Assembly: GCA_963920765.1 (NCBI GenBank)
Contig: OY987248.1
Location: 4,498,539 to 4,562,538 of the forward strand
DNA from: Ulota crispa
Lineage: Eukaryota; Streptophyta; Bryopsida; Orthotrichales; Orthotrichaceae
Direction: 5' to 3'
Length of the DNA stretch: 64,000 nucleotides
How positions within the stretch are numbered: position 1 is the stretch's first letter; every line of letters begins with the position of its first letter. Position numbers and translations under genes: made by a program. This document shows positions 10,675 to 22,343 of this stretch, piece by piece. The notes under the pieces are model-generated. The model was not told where the DNA came from and made no database searches. It saw nothing but the letters and a program-made list of their open reading frames with translations.

Positions 10675-12620
10675 CTCCTAAAATTCTTTTGTGTTTAGAG
10701 GCCCAAAAGTGCTTCAAAATACTAGTCCCCAAACTAGGGTCAAAATCTTCATTGAAACTTACTTTTTAACAAATCCAACCATAGGATCCTTTGGTTGACT
10801 TGCACAAGTACATTGTCCCAAAATTTCAAAATGAACATTCCCACCAATTGCAAGATCGATGTGCCTAAACTTCAAAATGTAGGCTTTTCTAGTCCTACCA
10901 AAAGGTGAAGTTTTGTTTTTCAAACTTTTTAGAGAAAAACTCGTATGTTGTATTTCTTGTGCAGTTTTTGCAATATGTTGGAGAATGGGTTAAAAGAATA
11001 TATAAAAAAAATTAACCTAACAAATTTTTTGGATTCATTTTTACAAAAATTGTAAAGTGAAAGGTATTGATGAATGAAAGATATAGCTGATATGCTAATA
11101 AATTTTGGAAGAATTTGAAAATTGTTAATCCCAATGGTAAGAATGCTCTAACAGACAATTAGTAACTTTCATTTTCATTTTCATTTTCATTTGAAAATTT
11201 TCAAAATTGAGAGTAAAAGATAACTTTATATGTTTTTTCTACCCTCCTCCTACCTTCATTGCCCGCAAAATCAAACTCCTTTTAACTCTTACCTCATTAT
11301 TTGGAATTGAATGGTTGGATTTTTTTTGAGTAGGAATCGATCTATAAAGTTCTAAAAACATTTATAAAAAAAAAAAACATAAAAAAAAAACATAAAATAA
11401 CATAAAATAATAATAATAATAATAAATAAAATAATAAAATAATAAAATAATAAAATAATAAAATAATAAAATAATAAAATAATAAAATAATAAAATAATA
11501 AAATAATAAAATAATAAAATAATAAAATAATAAAATAATAAAATAATAAAATAATAAAATAATAAAATAATAAAATAATAAAATAATAAAATAATAAAAT
11601 AATAAAATAATAAAATAATAAAATAATAAAATAATAAAATAATAAAATAATAAAATAATAAAATAATAAAATAATAAAATAATAAAATAATAAAATAATA
11701 AAATAATAAAATAATAAAATAATAAAATAATAAAATAATAAAATAATAAAATAATAAAATAATAAAATAATAAAATAATAAAATAATAAAATAATAAAAT
11801 AATAAAATAATAAAATAATAAAATAATAAAATAATAAAATAATAAAATAATAAAATAATAAAATAATAAAATAATAAAATAATAAAATAATAAAATAATA
11901 AAATAATAAAATAATAAAATAATAAAATAATAAAATAATAAAATAATAAAATAATAAAATAATAAAATAATAAAATAATAAAATAATAAAATAATAAAAT
12001 AATAAAATAATAAAATAATAAAATAATAAAATAATAAAATAATAAAATAATAAAATAATAAAATAATAAAATAATAAAATAATAAAATAATAAAATAATA
12101 AAATAATAAAATAATATAATAATATAATAATATAATAATATAATAATATAATAATATAATAATATAATAATATAATAATATAATAATATAAAAATCTAAA
12201 AATCTAAAAATCTAAAAATATAAAAATATAAAAATATAAAAATATATAAATATATAAATATATAAAACAATGTAAAAAATATAAAATATATAAAATATAT
12301 AAAATATATGAAAAATATAAAATATATAAAATATATAAACAATATAAAAAATATTAAAAAAATATTAAAAATATAAAAAATATAAAAATAAAATAAAAAA
12401 TTTAGATTATATTTTTTGCTGCCCGATTTGACATTGAAATTGAAAAAATATTATAACTTTTGCATTACTTATCAGAATGACATGAAATAAAGCTTCCCTT
12501 CTAGAGTGTGACGAGTAGCATCCATCCTAAAAATTCATGAAAAATTTCCAAATTATGAAATCAATAGAGCATGCCCGAGTTCTCATAAAGCCCAAAGTGG
12601 GCTCCTTGGGCCTTTAGGGG
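10675..12620. mobile_element. TTAA-type element nested in the 8-bp-duplication element
   Basis: It lies between TTAA at 10671-10674 and TTAA at 12621-12624, and reads CTCCTAAAATTC... to ...GGGCCTTTAGGGG. The opposite arm of the host keeps the unoccupied site, a single TTAA at 12903-12906 between the same flanks. It is about 1 kb longer than its relatives because of the A/T-only repeat at 11370-12400. Confidence 0.85.
11370..12400 (+). repeat. A/T-only 8-bp microsatellite array of about 1 kb
   Basis: From about 11428 to 12112 the unit TAATAAAA repeats about 86 times with almost no errors. It changes to TAATAATA (to about 12190), then TAAAAATC, TAAAAATA and TATAAATA blocks. A short 9-bp TAAAATATA phase follows before the array decays into AT-rich sequence. 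The sharp block changes show successive spread of point variants by slippage or unequal exchange. Confidence 0.95.
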
Positions 12621-13330
12621 TTAAATTTGAGATTATTATTACGCTTGAAATATGAAACAAATCAAAGCAATACTTTACCATACATCTGTATCTACAAGTG
12701 TTGCAAATAGACAACAAACTTGCCTCATTTGCGACACCGTTTGTAGTTAAACCCGTTGCTCCCTTCATTTACTGGTTTAACTCTTAACCGTGTAACAAAT
12801 GAGGCATATTTATGGTATGTTTGGAGCGCTTGTAAATGAAAATGTATGCTATAGTATTGCTTTGATTTTTTTTCATATTTCAACATAATAACAATCTCAA
12901 ATTTAATAGGTTAAGCTATGGGGGGTGTCCGCATAGCAACTAGGGGGTGTCTGCCTAATCACTCCCATAAATTAAAGGGTTATTTGCGCAAGTGGAAACT
13001 TTTATTACCAAATTTTTAAAAATTCTTGATTCTTTGCCATGTATTTAAAACAATCTAACATGGAGAGCAACAAGCAACACTAGAAATTTTCACAACCCAT
13101 ATTTGTCAAGGCTAATTCATTAATAAAAACTCCTACTTAATTTTTTTTACATACATGAATTTATGTATACTAAAATATATATTATTTCATGAACCCTATA
13201 ATAGCTCTACATATTATACGAATTTTTTGTTCTTTGAATTAAACAAAGTGTGTATTTTAGCTCACGTAATTTCTAAAACGTGGGCTTGATCTCCCCAAGG
13301 CATGTGCTCATATTGAAAAGCTTGCATTCC

Positions 13331-14770
13331 TTCCAAAAAATTGGAACTAAATAATTTTTGAATGAGACATGGTACCATATGTGATCTAGGTGTCAACACG
13401 TGTATTCCTAAAAAAATTCAAAAACAAAGAGTTTGGGAAGGTGTTGCCCACAAAGTGTTCAATAGCACTTTACTATGGCTTGGTCAATGGGCAAAATTTG
13501 CAGTTAACCCTCCTTGACTATAATAACTTCTATTTTAGTTTTTATTTTTTGAAAAAATTCCTTTGACAAGTACTCCATATGATGTTCTAGGTTTACAATA
13601 TATGGATTTGTAATTGAGATTTATGACTATGAGAATCTCTTCAGTGAAGTTTTCTTAGTGTAATGACAATTTCAACAAAGTAGTTCTAGCTTCCAATTTC
13701 TTTCCACTATGTTTTAAGCATTGGATGATCATGAAATTTGTGAAGCATATAGCCAACTTCATGCTCTACAATAAACTCAAATTGCACAAGAAATTCATAA
13801 GGTGGAAGATATCATTTTGGATGACCAATGATCAAAATTGACATTTTAGAAAAGTTTCAAAAAAGTTTTGATCCTACTTTGAATGTTATCATTTAATGAC
13901 ATATGCCCTTAAAAAGTTTGAAACTTTGAGAGGGTGTATATAAGTAAGCAAAAAAATAAATCTTATTTGAATTATTGAAAAAAAATCAAAATTTGATCCA
14001 CTAATCATTTTATTGAGAGAGGTCATTTTCAAGCCATTTGAGCATGTCAACACAAAGGAATTTTAGGGATTAAGAATGGCCAATAATTTGTAAAATTATT
14101 AGCAAGTGAAACTGCAGAAACTGAAGGATGTCAAATTGCCAAATATTTATTGAGAAATTATAATCATACGCAATACCTTGTGCATGCCGTGGTGCATGCA
14201 CATGAGAAGGTTGGTGAAAATAGGGAAAATGAAAAAATACTAGCCGGAAAAATTCAAAACTTCTTCAAACATTGAACTAGAGCTGATTATGTATTAGAGG
14301 ATAAGTTAAGTTGTGGAATGGTATTCTAGTCATGGAACATAACTCTCTTTGGCAAATTAAATTGAGACCATTCAATTTTGGAAAATTACAACCCTCTCAC
14401 AAAATGAACAAAAGAGGATTATGGCTCTCCATTGTTATTTATTTTCCCATTTGCCATGTGGCAATGAAAGAGACGAGTGAGAATTATGAAACCGCATTGC
14501 GGTTACTACATTGATAATGATATTTAGTATTATGGTACTTGTGTTGTTATTCACCCTATCATTCAACTCACTCTAGGTCTCACATTTTGTTGACAGTCAA
14601 CGTTAATGTCGGATACAATTTTAATGAAGGTTAAATTATTATGGTACTGACTTTCAAAAATTGGTGAATATTCAATTGACAAACTGTGTTTATGTTAAAA
14701 TTTGGTGATGATAACACTAATAGTGTTGTTGACGTTTATAATTCCAATTAGTAATTAATGTTACCAACAC
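13331..14770. other. AT-rich core of the long inverted-repeat structure, no gene seen
   Basis: No frame beyond 67 codons and no recognisable motif. If the surrounding arms belong to one transposon, this should be decayed internal sequence. Confidence 0.45.
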
Positions 14771-14772
14771 TA

Positions 14773-15442
14773 CATTTAATATTGCATTGAATTTAGGTTC
14801 AATTAGGTTGCGTGACCCATGTATAAGGGCCGTTTCACACTATGACCGGTCAAGTCAAGAGGCCCTCAAATTGAGTGGCCAAACTTTGTCGAGAGATCAA
14901 GAAAATGTGTTGAAAGTAGACAATAAAGTTGAAACTGACAATAATAAATGTTGAAACTGATGGCTTCTCACTCATAGTTTGGGTTTCCATTTTTGTTAAA
15001 CCCAAACTTCCCTTTGAGAGACCGTCAACCTTGAATGATAAAATGCTGCCATGTAGGCAAATGGTAAATGACGGCCTTTGGAGTTTGGCCTCTTGTGTGA
15101 AGGCTTGAGCGGCCGGACTCTTGGTTTTGTGCAATTTGATTGGTGCAGACCGACGCCCTCTTGACCTTTGGCCATAGTGTGAAACCACCCTAAGTTACCT
15201 CATGACTTATCACTTGGTTACTTGGAGGCACAAACAACTTCCTACATACTTGAATTTCACATGGTTCACAACCTAAATAGCATCAGTTTGTTTTTTTTGC
15301 AATTTCATTGTTGCTGCTAGGTCCCTGTAAATTTATTTTTTGCAATAATTTTGATGAAAATTAATGTATCTGACGTTAATGTTTATATAGTGTAAAATGT
15401 GAAGAAATTAATGTGGGGGCAACCTAAACGCAATATTCAGTG
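14773..15442. mobile_element. CACTAAATATTGC-family element carrying a nested PIF/Harbinger-like MITE
   Basis: TA at 14771 and 15443 flank ends CATTTAATATTGCATTGAATTTAGG and GCAACCTAAACGCAATATTCAGTG. The body matches 20615-20910 around TTACCTCATGACT... and is split at 14827-15190 by a 364-bp MITE. Confidence 0.75.
14827..15190. mobile_element. PIF/Harbinger-type MITE (Tourist-like), 364 bp
   Basis: The TAA duplication at 14824-14826 and 15191-15193 flanks inverted ends GGGCCGTTTCACACTATG and CATAGTGTGAAACCACCC. A TWA duplication with G-rich ends is the PIF/Harbinger pattern. A 112-codon minus-strand frame spans the element but mirrors its inverted structure and is not a gene. A similar 366-bp element lies at 61902-62267. 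Confidence 0.85.
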
Positions 15443-15783
15443 TAAACATCATTATTACTGTACTGTTTGGTCTGTCTCTTGTACTCCCCCAGTCCCCCCT
15501 TTTCAGAATAGATTGAGGCTCTAGCTAGTCAAAGAATGTTGACCGTCAGGCACGGCAGACGGCACTTGACAAGAATCTGACTCTACTTCCTTTTTTACTT
15601 CTACCGAAGGGCCTATTACACCAAAAGTTATTTTCGCCCTGTCACTAAAAAAATTGCATGTAATTTCAAATCTCAAAATCTAATTCTTCGTGTTTCTAAT
15701 TTATCTACTGTTTTTGCTTGTGGGGTCCGATGGTCCATACTTCTCATTAAAAATTTCTTTAAAATTATCATTGTTTTTCTTTA
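15443..15783. other. Short spacer, no gene seen
   Basis: Slightly GC-richer sequence with no coding or RNA-gene structure that I can recognise. Confidence 0.5.
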
Positions 15784-16242
15784 GGGGAAATTACAAATAG
15801 GTGCATGAAAATGAAATATATTACAAATAGGGGCATAGTTTCAAATAATTACAAATAGGGGCGTAGTTTCAAAATATTTTGTAAATTTTTGTAATTTTTT
15901 TTGGTTTGGACATTAATTGATTTAGATACATCACATTAAATGTTAGTTAACTTTCAAAAACTTAAAAGTCTCTCTAAAAACTACCATCCTCTTTATTGAA
16001 ATTTCTTTAGACTTGATTTGGAGAGACCTTTAAGTTTCTTGAAAGTTAACTAACATTTAATGTGATGTATCTAAATCTGCTAATGTCAAAACCAAAAAAA
16101 ACTACAAAAAATTACAATTTTTTTTGAAATTGTGCCCCTATTTGTAATTATTTTGAAATTGTGCCCCTATTTGTAATTATTTTGAAACTATGCCCCTATC
16201 TGTAGTAATTTTCATTTTCATGCCCATTTTTGTAATTTCCCC
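15784..16242. mobile_element. Mutator-like MITE with 9-bp duplication (GGGGAAATTACAAATAGG family)
   Basis: TTTTCTTTA occurs at 15775-15783 and 16243-16251. The ends GGGGAAATTACAAATAGG and the inverse ...TTTGTAATTTCCCC surround arms that are almost wholly palindromic. Near each end are two to three degenerate 22-bp repeats containing ATTACAAATAGGGGC. A second copy is at 23760-24230. A 9-bp duplication is the Mutator signature. Confidence 0.9.
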
Positions 16243-16251
16243 TTTTCTTTA

Positions 16252-17220
16252 TCTCTTTTACTAATAGATGAAAGGGACCAAGTGCATGAATATAAGATCA
16301 AGTGCATGGTTATAAGCCCATGCGCAAAATACCAATTTTTGAGCTTAAATTACTCTTAATTTGAGGAATGGCATCCTTGTATGCAATTTTACCTTCATTA
16401 GTGAAGAGGTAGTTAAGTAGGGCCTAGGCACCAAAGCAATTGCTTGGTTGTTGATTTACTTCTCCTTGTCAGAATAAGCCAAGTACAAATGTTGAAGGTC
16501 ATGAATTATACCCATGGTTTTTACCTCAAATTCTAAGTAAACTTCTTGCTCATGAAAATCTACAAGGATCATATCTTGTTCCATGAAATTAATTACTATT
16601 GGCCTTTTGGCTTTTAATAGATGAAATTTCTTGATTAGTTGGACTAAAATCCTTTGAAGATTGGTGTAGATTGGCCCTAACATTGGTTGCACAAAATGCT
16701 TGTAGTTTAAAATGCATTTAGAGTTCCTTTTGTTTGTTTGTTTATTTATTTTGCAATCTTTTGAAGTAGAGCAATTTGTAATCTTTATTAGGGTGATGAT
16801 TTACATATATGAAGGTGCAACTCATGGATGATGCATCTTGCATCCATTCAAAAAGTATATGCACATCTTGGATTTGGTACAATACTAATGTTTGTGCCAT
16901 TTTCACAAAAATTGCATTTGGTGAAAGGTTTGTGCTCCCTCTATACAAAATGTGAATTGTAATGAAGTTATTATAGCATTAAACAAGTCTTGTAAACCTA
17001 TTTACCAAGGTAAATGAAGGCCTTCCTAAAAAAATAGACTTCAATCAAAACTAAAAAATTTAACTTCAATCAAAAGCAGCAATATAGTAGAAAAGCAACA
17101 ATACAATGATGTACTACTCTAATCATTATTTGCAATAATGCTTTAACACATACCATTGTTGCCGTTTGTTGATTTTCTGTTGTATCAAGCTCCATTGCTT
17201 CATGATTCATGATATTGGTA
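16252..17220. other. AT-rich region with two short minus-strand frames of unknown status
   Basis: Minus-strand frames of 78 (16456-16692) and 68 codons (16742-16948) lie close together and look less repeat-like than most, with charged and aromatic residues spread evenly. I recognise no domain. They might be remnants of a transposase of the surrounding long inverted-repeat element, but nothing in the sequence proves it. Confidence 0.3.
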
Positions 17221-17490
17221 CTATTGTGGGAGAGACGAAGCCTCGACTAACATTAGTTACGTGGGAGATATAAATTGAAGCGAACGGTTAGGTTGTGGGA
17301 GAGGCAAAGCCTCATTGGCAACATCAATTACATGGGAGAGAGAAATTGAAGCTAACCGTTAGGTTTTGGAAGAAAGGAAGCCTCAACGAACATGATAAAC
17401 CTAACTGCCTAGCATGATAAACCTAACCACCTAACATCGGTTACGCGGGAGAGAGGAATTGAAGCCTAAGCTCCTAACATCGGTTACAAA
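17221..17490 (+). repeat. Degenerate minisatellite, about 70-85 bp units
   Basis: Three to four imperfect repeats share GGGAGAG, AAGCCTC, CATCGGTTAC or variants, GAATTGAAGC and TAACCGTTAGGTT. Unit length varies by small deletions and by a short internal duplication of CATGATAAACCTAAC. Confidence 0.75.
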
Positions 17491-18511
17491 CTATTTTAAC
17501 AAGTAAACCGGTCACTCAACAACTATACAGACAGATCACCAATGTGAGTTTTTTTATTAATTGTAGATGAGCAAGTATTTTTTAAGTTTTTAACACATGC
17601 TACACTTGATGATTGCCCTCTTATCTTGATTTTTGTAGGAAAATATGTTATCCACTATATTTGTGACCTCAATCTTTGCTTCTTTCAGCAATTTAAGGGC
17701 AAATTAGGCAAATTAGCAATTATAGATTATGCACTACATAGTAGATTAATTAACCAAATTGACACTAGAAGAAAACCATGTTTTAAACAACTAGTTCATA
17801 ATAATTCCAAATATCCTACACGATTATATAATGACTCAATTATAGTAAAATTGGGTCATTTAGGACATTTGCAATCATCGTGAACCAATTGTTTAGGACA
17901 ATATCTCTTCTAATGTGAGGTGCAAAAGTGTTTCATAGTAAACTCAATTAATATTGTGTTCTTAAAGTATATCCCACAAGGATTGTGTTCTTAAAGTATA
18001 TCCCACAAGGATTGTGTCTTCTTGCATGGCCCACCATACATGATTGTATTTTTGAAATCAATAACGATAACACTAATAAGCAGTAAATGAGAGGATGCCA
18101 CTTGAACTTATGGTACTTGAAAATTCATCAATTGGTGGCATTCAATTAGATGACTCATCTCATCACAGTCCACCCAAATAACACAAGAAGAATGTAAAAT
18201 TTCCACTACTCTTAACCTAAAGTTCTTTTACCATGTTTCACCAAAAATCATTTAGAATGATTCGTTTTGGTAGAAAAGGCAAAGGCAAAAAAATTGAAAA
18301 TGAAATGTTGGTGCAATCTATCATAAGATTTAGTAGTAGACTACTTCATTATGTTATAATAAAAAGATGAAAAGTATTTGCTATGTAAATTGTGAGATTA
18401 TAGAGTTTGAAGTGAGAAATAGTTTTTTTGGGGGTCATTCCAATTTTGGGCAGCTCTCATGTGAGGAGACTTTTGCACCAATTCATTTCACTTCTTTGTT
18501 TGAACTCTTTT
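17491..18511. other. AT-rich region with a 29-bp tandem duplication and one short frame
   Basis: At about 17955-18012 the 29-bp unit ATTGTGTTCTTAAAGTATAT... (ending CCCACAAGG) is repeated twice exactly, with the start of a third. An 85-codon plus-strand frame (17626-17883) has no domain that I recognise; it may be transposon remnant. A 72-codon frame at 18367-18585 runs into the CACTA MITE and is not a gene. Confidence 0.5.
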
Positions 18512-18799
18512 CACTACAAGAAAAAGGGCCATTTTTTATTAAGGATTTTGACTACCAAAACACTAAGACAACTACACTTTCGTGACTAGTATTTATGACC
18601 ACATGTAATCATAAATAATTTAATTTATGACTACGTGTAGTCACAAATAAAACTATTTATGACTAAATGAATATATTCAATCATAAATTCATTATTTATG
18701 ACTACACGTGGTCATAAATACTAGTCACAAAAGTGTAGTCATCTTAGTCTTTTCTGTAGTCAAAATCCTTAGTAAAAAATGGTTCTTTTTCTTGTAGTG
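18512..18799. mobile_element. CACTA (En/Spm) MITE, 288 bp
   Basis: The ends CACTACAAGAAAAAGGGCC and ...CTTTTTCTTGTAGTG are the classic plant CACTA termini. The 3-bp duplication TTT is intact at 18509-18511 and 18800-18802. The inside is nearly palindromic, with subterminal TTTATGACTAC/GTAGTCATAAA motifs repeated on both strands, as expected for transposase-binding sites. Confidence 0.95.
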
Positions 18800-19365
18800 T
18801 TTACAATGATTTTTGTAATAGAACTGGTCATATGCAGTAAACGTTCATAACATTTTGAATTGAAGAACACACTCTAAAAGCTTTGAATCTTATGGAGATT
18901 ACTAGCCCATGTTTTAGAAATTACATAAGTTAAAAATTAAGGTTTATTTAATTCAAAGAATTAAAAAAATAAAAATGTAGAGCTACTATAGGGTTTATAA
19001 AATACCATGTGTTTTAGTGTATATAAATTAGGGTATGTAAAAACATTAGGTAGTAGGAAGTTTACTAATAATTTAGCTTTGACAACTAGGGGTTGTGAAA
19101 AAATTATAGTGTTGCTTGTTGCTCTCCATGTTAAATTGTTATGAATACATGCCATAGAATTGAGAAATGCCTAAAAATTATAACAAAAATTGCCACTTGG
19201 GCCTTTGAGTTCATATGCTACTTATTGGTTTCATGGTGTATACTATATGTGGAAATGTAATAGAAAATAAGGTTTTTTTTTCTAAGAATAGTGGGGATGG
19301 GATAAAATTGGACAAATTATACATAAAATAATCCCGATTAAAAACCAAAAGAGCACATTTACAAA

Positions 19366-19369
<4 letters not shown>

Positions 19370-19420
<51 letters not shown>
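19370..19420 (+). repeat. (TA)n microsatellite
   Basis: About 50 bases of pure TA just outside the right arm of the long inverted-repeat structure. Confidence 0.95.
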
Positions 19421-19421
<1 letters not shown>

Positions 19422-20171
19422 CAATAATATTTCATGCGTAGCTTTTTATATAAAAATATGGTCCTTTTAAATACCACATTTTAGATAAATAGGCCTACAT
19501 CAAATACCCTCTTAAACCAAGTGTATACCATAAAATTTCAAGGGGTGATCTCCTTGAGTTTAGAATAGGAAATTAGCTTTAAGAAAAATCTCATACAAAG
19601 CCATTTTTTCAACAATTTTTAGCTCCCACGTCCAATAATCTTTTCAAAGTGTGAACCATGGAGGTTTATTTTTTTATAAGCTTCAAGAAGAAGGGAAAAA
19701 AGTAAAAGAAATGGCCAATTTTTTTGGCTTTGACAAGCTTGATCAATATATGATCACTTCCAACAAAGGTGAAACAAAGGACAATAAGCAAAAACAGTTG
19801 TCTTCATGGAATGAGATTAAATTAAGGTCACACATATGAAATAGCTTTGCCTCACAAGCTTTGGGCAAGATCTTGAAATTTAGCTGCAATATAAATAAAT
19901 GTGCTCATGCTGCTTTGCGAGCAAAGAAAAGTACATATTCAATCATGACTTTTTTTTTCTTCTTCAAATTGAAATGGTTTGAAAATTGTTGCAGTGGAAA
20001 TATACTCTTGCGGGACACATTTTCCAATCTTTTTTTGTGAAAATGTTTATTATTAGTATTTTATAAATACTAGTTTGCCCAAAATTGCTACATCACCAAA
20101 AAATAGTGTTTGTTCCTTTAGGGGTTAAAACATCGAGGAAATTGTCATCAAAGATATAGAAGATGTCACTA
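19421..20171. other. AT-rich spacer with one unpaired TTAA-type end
   Basis: TTCCTTTAGGGG-TTAA at 20113-20128 is a right end of the TTAA group, preceded by the GCCCAAAATTGCTA motif seen near other right ends (46733, 60607). I cannot find its left partner, so the element is truncated or the partner has decayed. No gene is seen. Confidence 0.6.
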
Positions 20172-20520
20172 AAATGCTTCCCATGTCCCATCTCTACAAG
20201 TCCCACCTCAATGTGGGATCCCAACTTAATTAGATTATTAAGGGCAAAACGGAGTACTAAAGAAATCAATGAATACTTTATACAAAAATATTGGTGGGAC
20301 TTGGGCTAGAAGTTAGGTTTAGCAAAATGATTAACCCAAAGTTTGAGTGAAATCTCACTTTTTTTGGGGCCAAAACTTCCAAAAAGCCATGTAAGCATTT
20401 GAGATGAGGGACTTGGGATGTAGTGTGAAGCGCCAATTCCCAACTTTTGACTCTACACCCATCAAACTCTCAAATTTTAGTGGGATGGGGGATGTGGGTT
20501 GTTGTAGTATGAACCACCCC
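20172..20520. mobile_element. Diverged relative of the 61902-62267 MITE
   Basis: The interior matches 61920-62260, for example AAGTCCCACCTCA and GCGCCAATTCCCAACTTTTGA. The right end GTATGAACCACCCC resembles PIF-like ends, but the left end and the duplication have decayed. Confidence 0.6.
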
Positions 20521-20614
20521 TATGATTAAAAGCTTAACATTTGCAAAACATTATACCACTAGTAACTTGCTAAAAAATGAGAAAGAAAAATAAGTGGTAT
20601 CCAAAACTTCTACA

Positions 20615-21639
20615 TTAATTATTGCATTTAGGTTGCCTTGACTATAAGGTTGCCTTGACTATAAGGTTGCTTGACCTTGGAAAGTTACCTTGTGACTCAT
20701 CATTTGACCACTTAGAAGGGCATGCAACCCTCTAAATACTAGGATTCATATGGTTTACAGTATGGACTCTCCTAATTTGTTTCCCTTGCAACCTTGTTGT
20801 TATTGCCAGGACCTTTACAAATTATTTATTACAGTAATTCTTGATGGTAATAAATATAGTATAAGCAAATATTTATACAGTGTAAAATGTTAATATTTTT
20901 GTGCGGGCAACAATGGTAATAAATATGGCTAAATTTTGCAAAATCTCTATCTCAAATTTGGTTAAGCTAAAATTATTTTGTTAAAACAAAGAGAAAAATT
21001 CAAAAAGTAGCCAAAGTCTCAAGATGCAAAACTGCTCTTTGAGGTGAGGTGCAATTTGACGTGCTGCTTTGTCGCTCGTGGAACCTCAAATTTAAGACAA
21101 CTTGAGTAGCCATCAATCATATTTGATTTCCCCCCACCTAGCTATAATGCAAAGTGTAAATGCGCTTTATATTTACATGCTCTCCCTGAGACGACTGCTT
21201 ATAGTTATTATGTCATGGCAAGGTTTGGCGCTTGTACAAATGTACTAAAAAGTCTTTTAGCTGCTTCTTGACAAAATTGTTAGTGTACACTTTGCAAATG
21301 TCCAAGTTTAGCATTACAACAAACAAAATAAAACAACTATTGAAGATTGATGTTAGACATCACTAATTCACATAACTGAAGAATATATGAAGTTATCTTA
21401 AAAGTTCCCATTTATAACCTAATAAGCAGCCATGCATGTAGCTAGAAATTATTAGACAAAAAAAAGTTTACAAACAAAATACTAAACTAAACAAGAAAGT
21501 ATTGCAACTTGCCCACTCATAAAATTCAAGGTGGGTTGCAAAAAAATCAACCTACAACCCATGTTTTTGGCAAGTAAAGATATAAACAAAAAATGAAAGT
21601 AATAGGGCTGACTGGGCAATCTAAAAGCATTATTCAGAG
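20615..21639. mobile_element. CACTAAATATTGC-family element split by the 703-bp insertion
   Basis: TA flanks both sides (20613, 21640). The left part has the family end and a short tandem duplication of TTGCCTTGACTATAAGG. The right end, GCAATCTAAAAGCATTATTCAGAG, resumes after the insertion. Confidence 0.75.
20911..21613 (+). mobile_element. 703-bp insertion with 6-bp target duplication (copy 2)
   Basis: GGGCAA at 20905-20910 and 21614-21619 flanks it. It begins CAATGGTAATAAAT and ends AATAGGGCTGACT. It is nearly identical in reverse complement to 8983-9683, differing by scattered substitutions and 2 bp in length. The two host elements are unrelated, so both boundaries are fixed independently. 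Confidence 0.85.
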
Positions 21640-22343
21640 TAGGATACTGCAAATAACTAGCCATACTGAAGAAAGTCAGAGTGCCTCTTTTTTAATTCCA
21701 ACTTTTCCAAACATGAACACGGAGCCAGGATTAGGAATAATAAGCTTCTTGAGCAATTGCCTTTGCAATTATATTTTTACCTATTGTCGAGTTTTTTTTT
21801 GTGCAAAGTAGTTGTGGCTAATTGAAGTCTGACGCGGATCCCGAAAATCTATCTAAATTTTGCACCGCCCCAGATGCAAATCCTCGGAAAGCTTACAATT
21901 ATGGAAAATGATAATGATGTGAAATATATAAAAATAGAATTAGCTAATTGGAACCAAGACAGGAATAAAGAGACAAATAATGATAGAAGTTGCTACAAGA
22001 GATTTGATGATGGGCTAAATTGGGAAATTGGAATAGACATCCGGCCTCACCAGCTTTTGTGGGAAAATTCATCCACGTTTGCAAAATGGGTATATTATTC
22101 AAATTATGTAATAACCAAGTTTTGTTTGCAAAACAACCTGTAATCGTGAAAAAATAAAAGTAAAACCCGTTTGAGGTATATTTCTTTAGGTCCCAGGAGG
22201 CCCCGCTTACACTATATTATTATAATTTATCCTCGTCGTGCATGTGACACTAAAGGGCGGTTCACACTGTGTTCCAAGTCCAAGCCCAATTGAAGTCTTA
22301 GAATCTCATTAGGTCACTGGCTATGCTACCCATTCACCATTAT
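21640..22343. other. AT-rich spacer with a truncated PIF-like end
   Basis: At 22252-22275 TAAAGGGCGGTTCACACTGTG resembles the left end of the 14827-15190 type of MITE, but no right end follows. An 89-codon frame (21874-22143) has no recognised domain. Confidence 0.45.

Larger units (their letters stand above)
10612..12966. mobile_element. 2.36-kb TIR element with 8-bp target duplication
   Basis: ATAAATTA flanks both ends (10604-10611, 12967-12974). The ends GGGAGTGACTAAG... and ...TAATCACTCCC are inverted repeats of about 58 bp that include ACACCCCC/GGGGTGT blocks. The inverted pairing continues inward past the TTAA insertion at 10675-12620: AAATTTGAGATT at about 12624 pairs with AATCTCAAATTT at about 12895. 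An 8-bp duplication fits hAT, although the long TIR is unusual for hAT. No coding capacity. Confidence 0.85.
10480..19345. mobile_element. Long inverted-repeat structure, about 480-bp arms, probably one large DNA transposon
   Basis: The left arm is 10480-10611 continued at 12975-13330. The right arm is about 18880-19345 in inverse orientation. They align over both parts: GTATACACCATGAAACCAAT on the left matches ATTGGTTTCATGGTGTATAC on the right, and GGAGAGCAACAAGCAACAC matches GTGTTGCTTGTTGCTCTCC. The gap in the left arm is exactly the 10612-12966 insertion plus its duplication. The core of about 5.5 kb contains further insertions and no frame over 112 codons, so any transposase is lost or in short exons. 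Arms this long are typical of Mutator-like elements. Two opposed copies of a shorter element are the alternative. Confidence 0.65.

Noticed and set aside
14850-15188. 112-codon minus-strand frame
   Set aside because: It coincides almost exactly with a PIF/Harbinger-type MITE and has no transposase motif.
19211-19477. 88-codon minus-strand frame with an alternating Ile-Tyr run
   Set aside because: The run is the translation of the (TA)n microsatellite.
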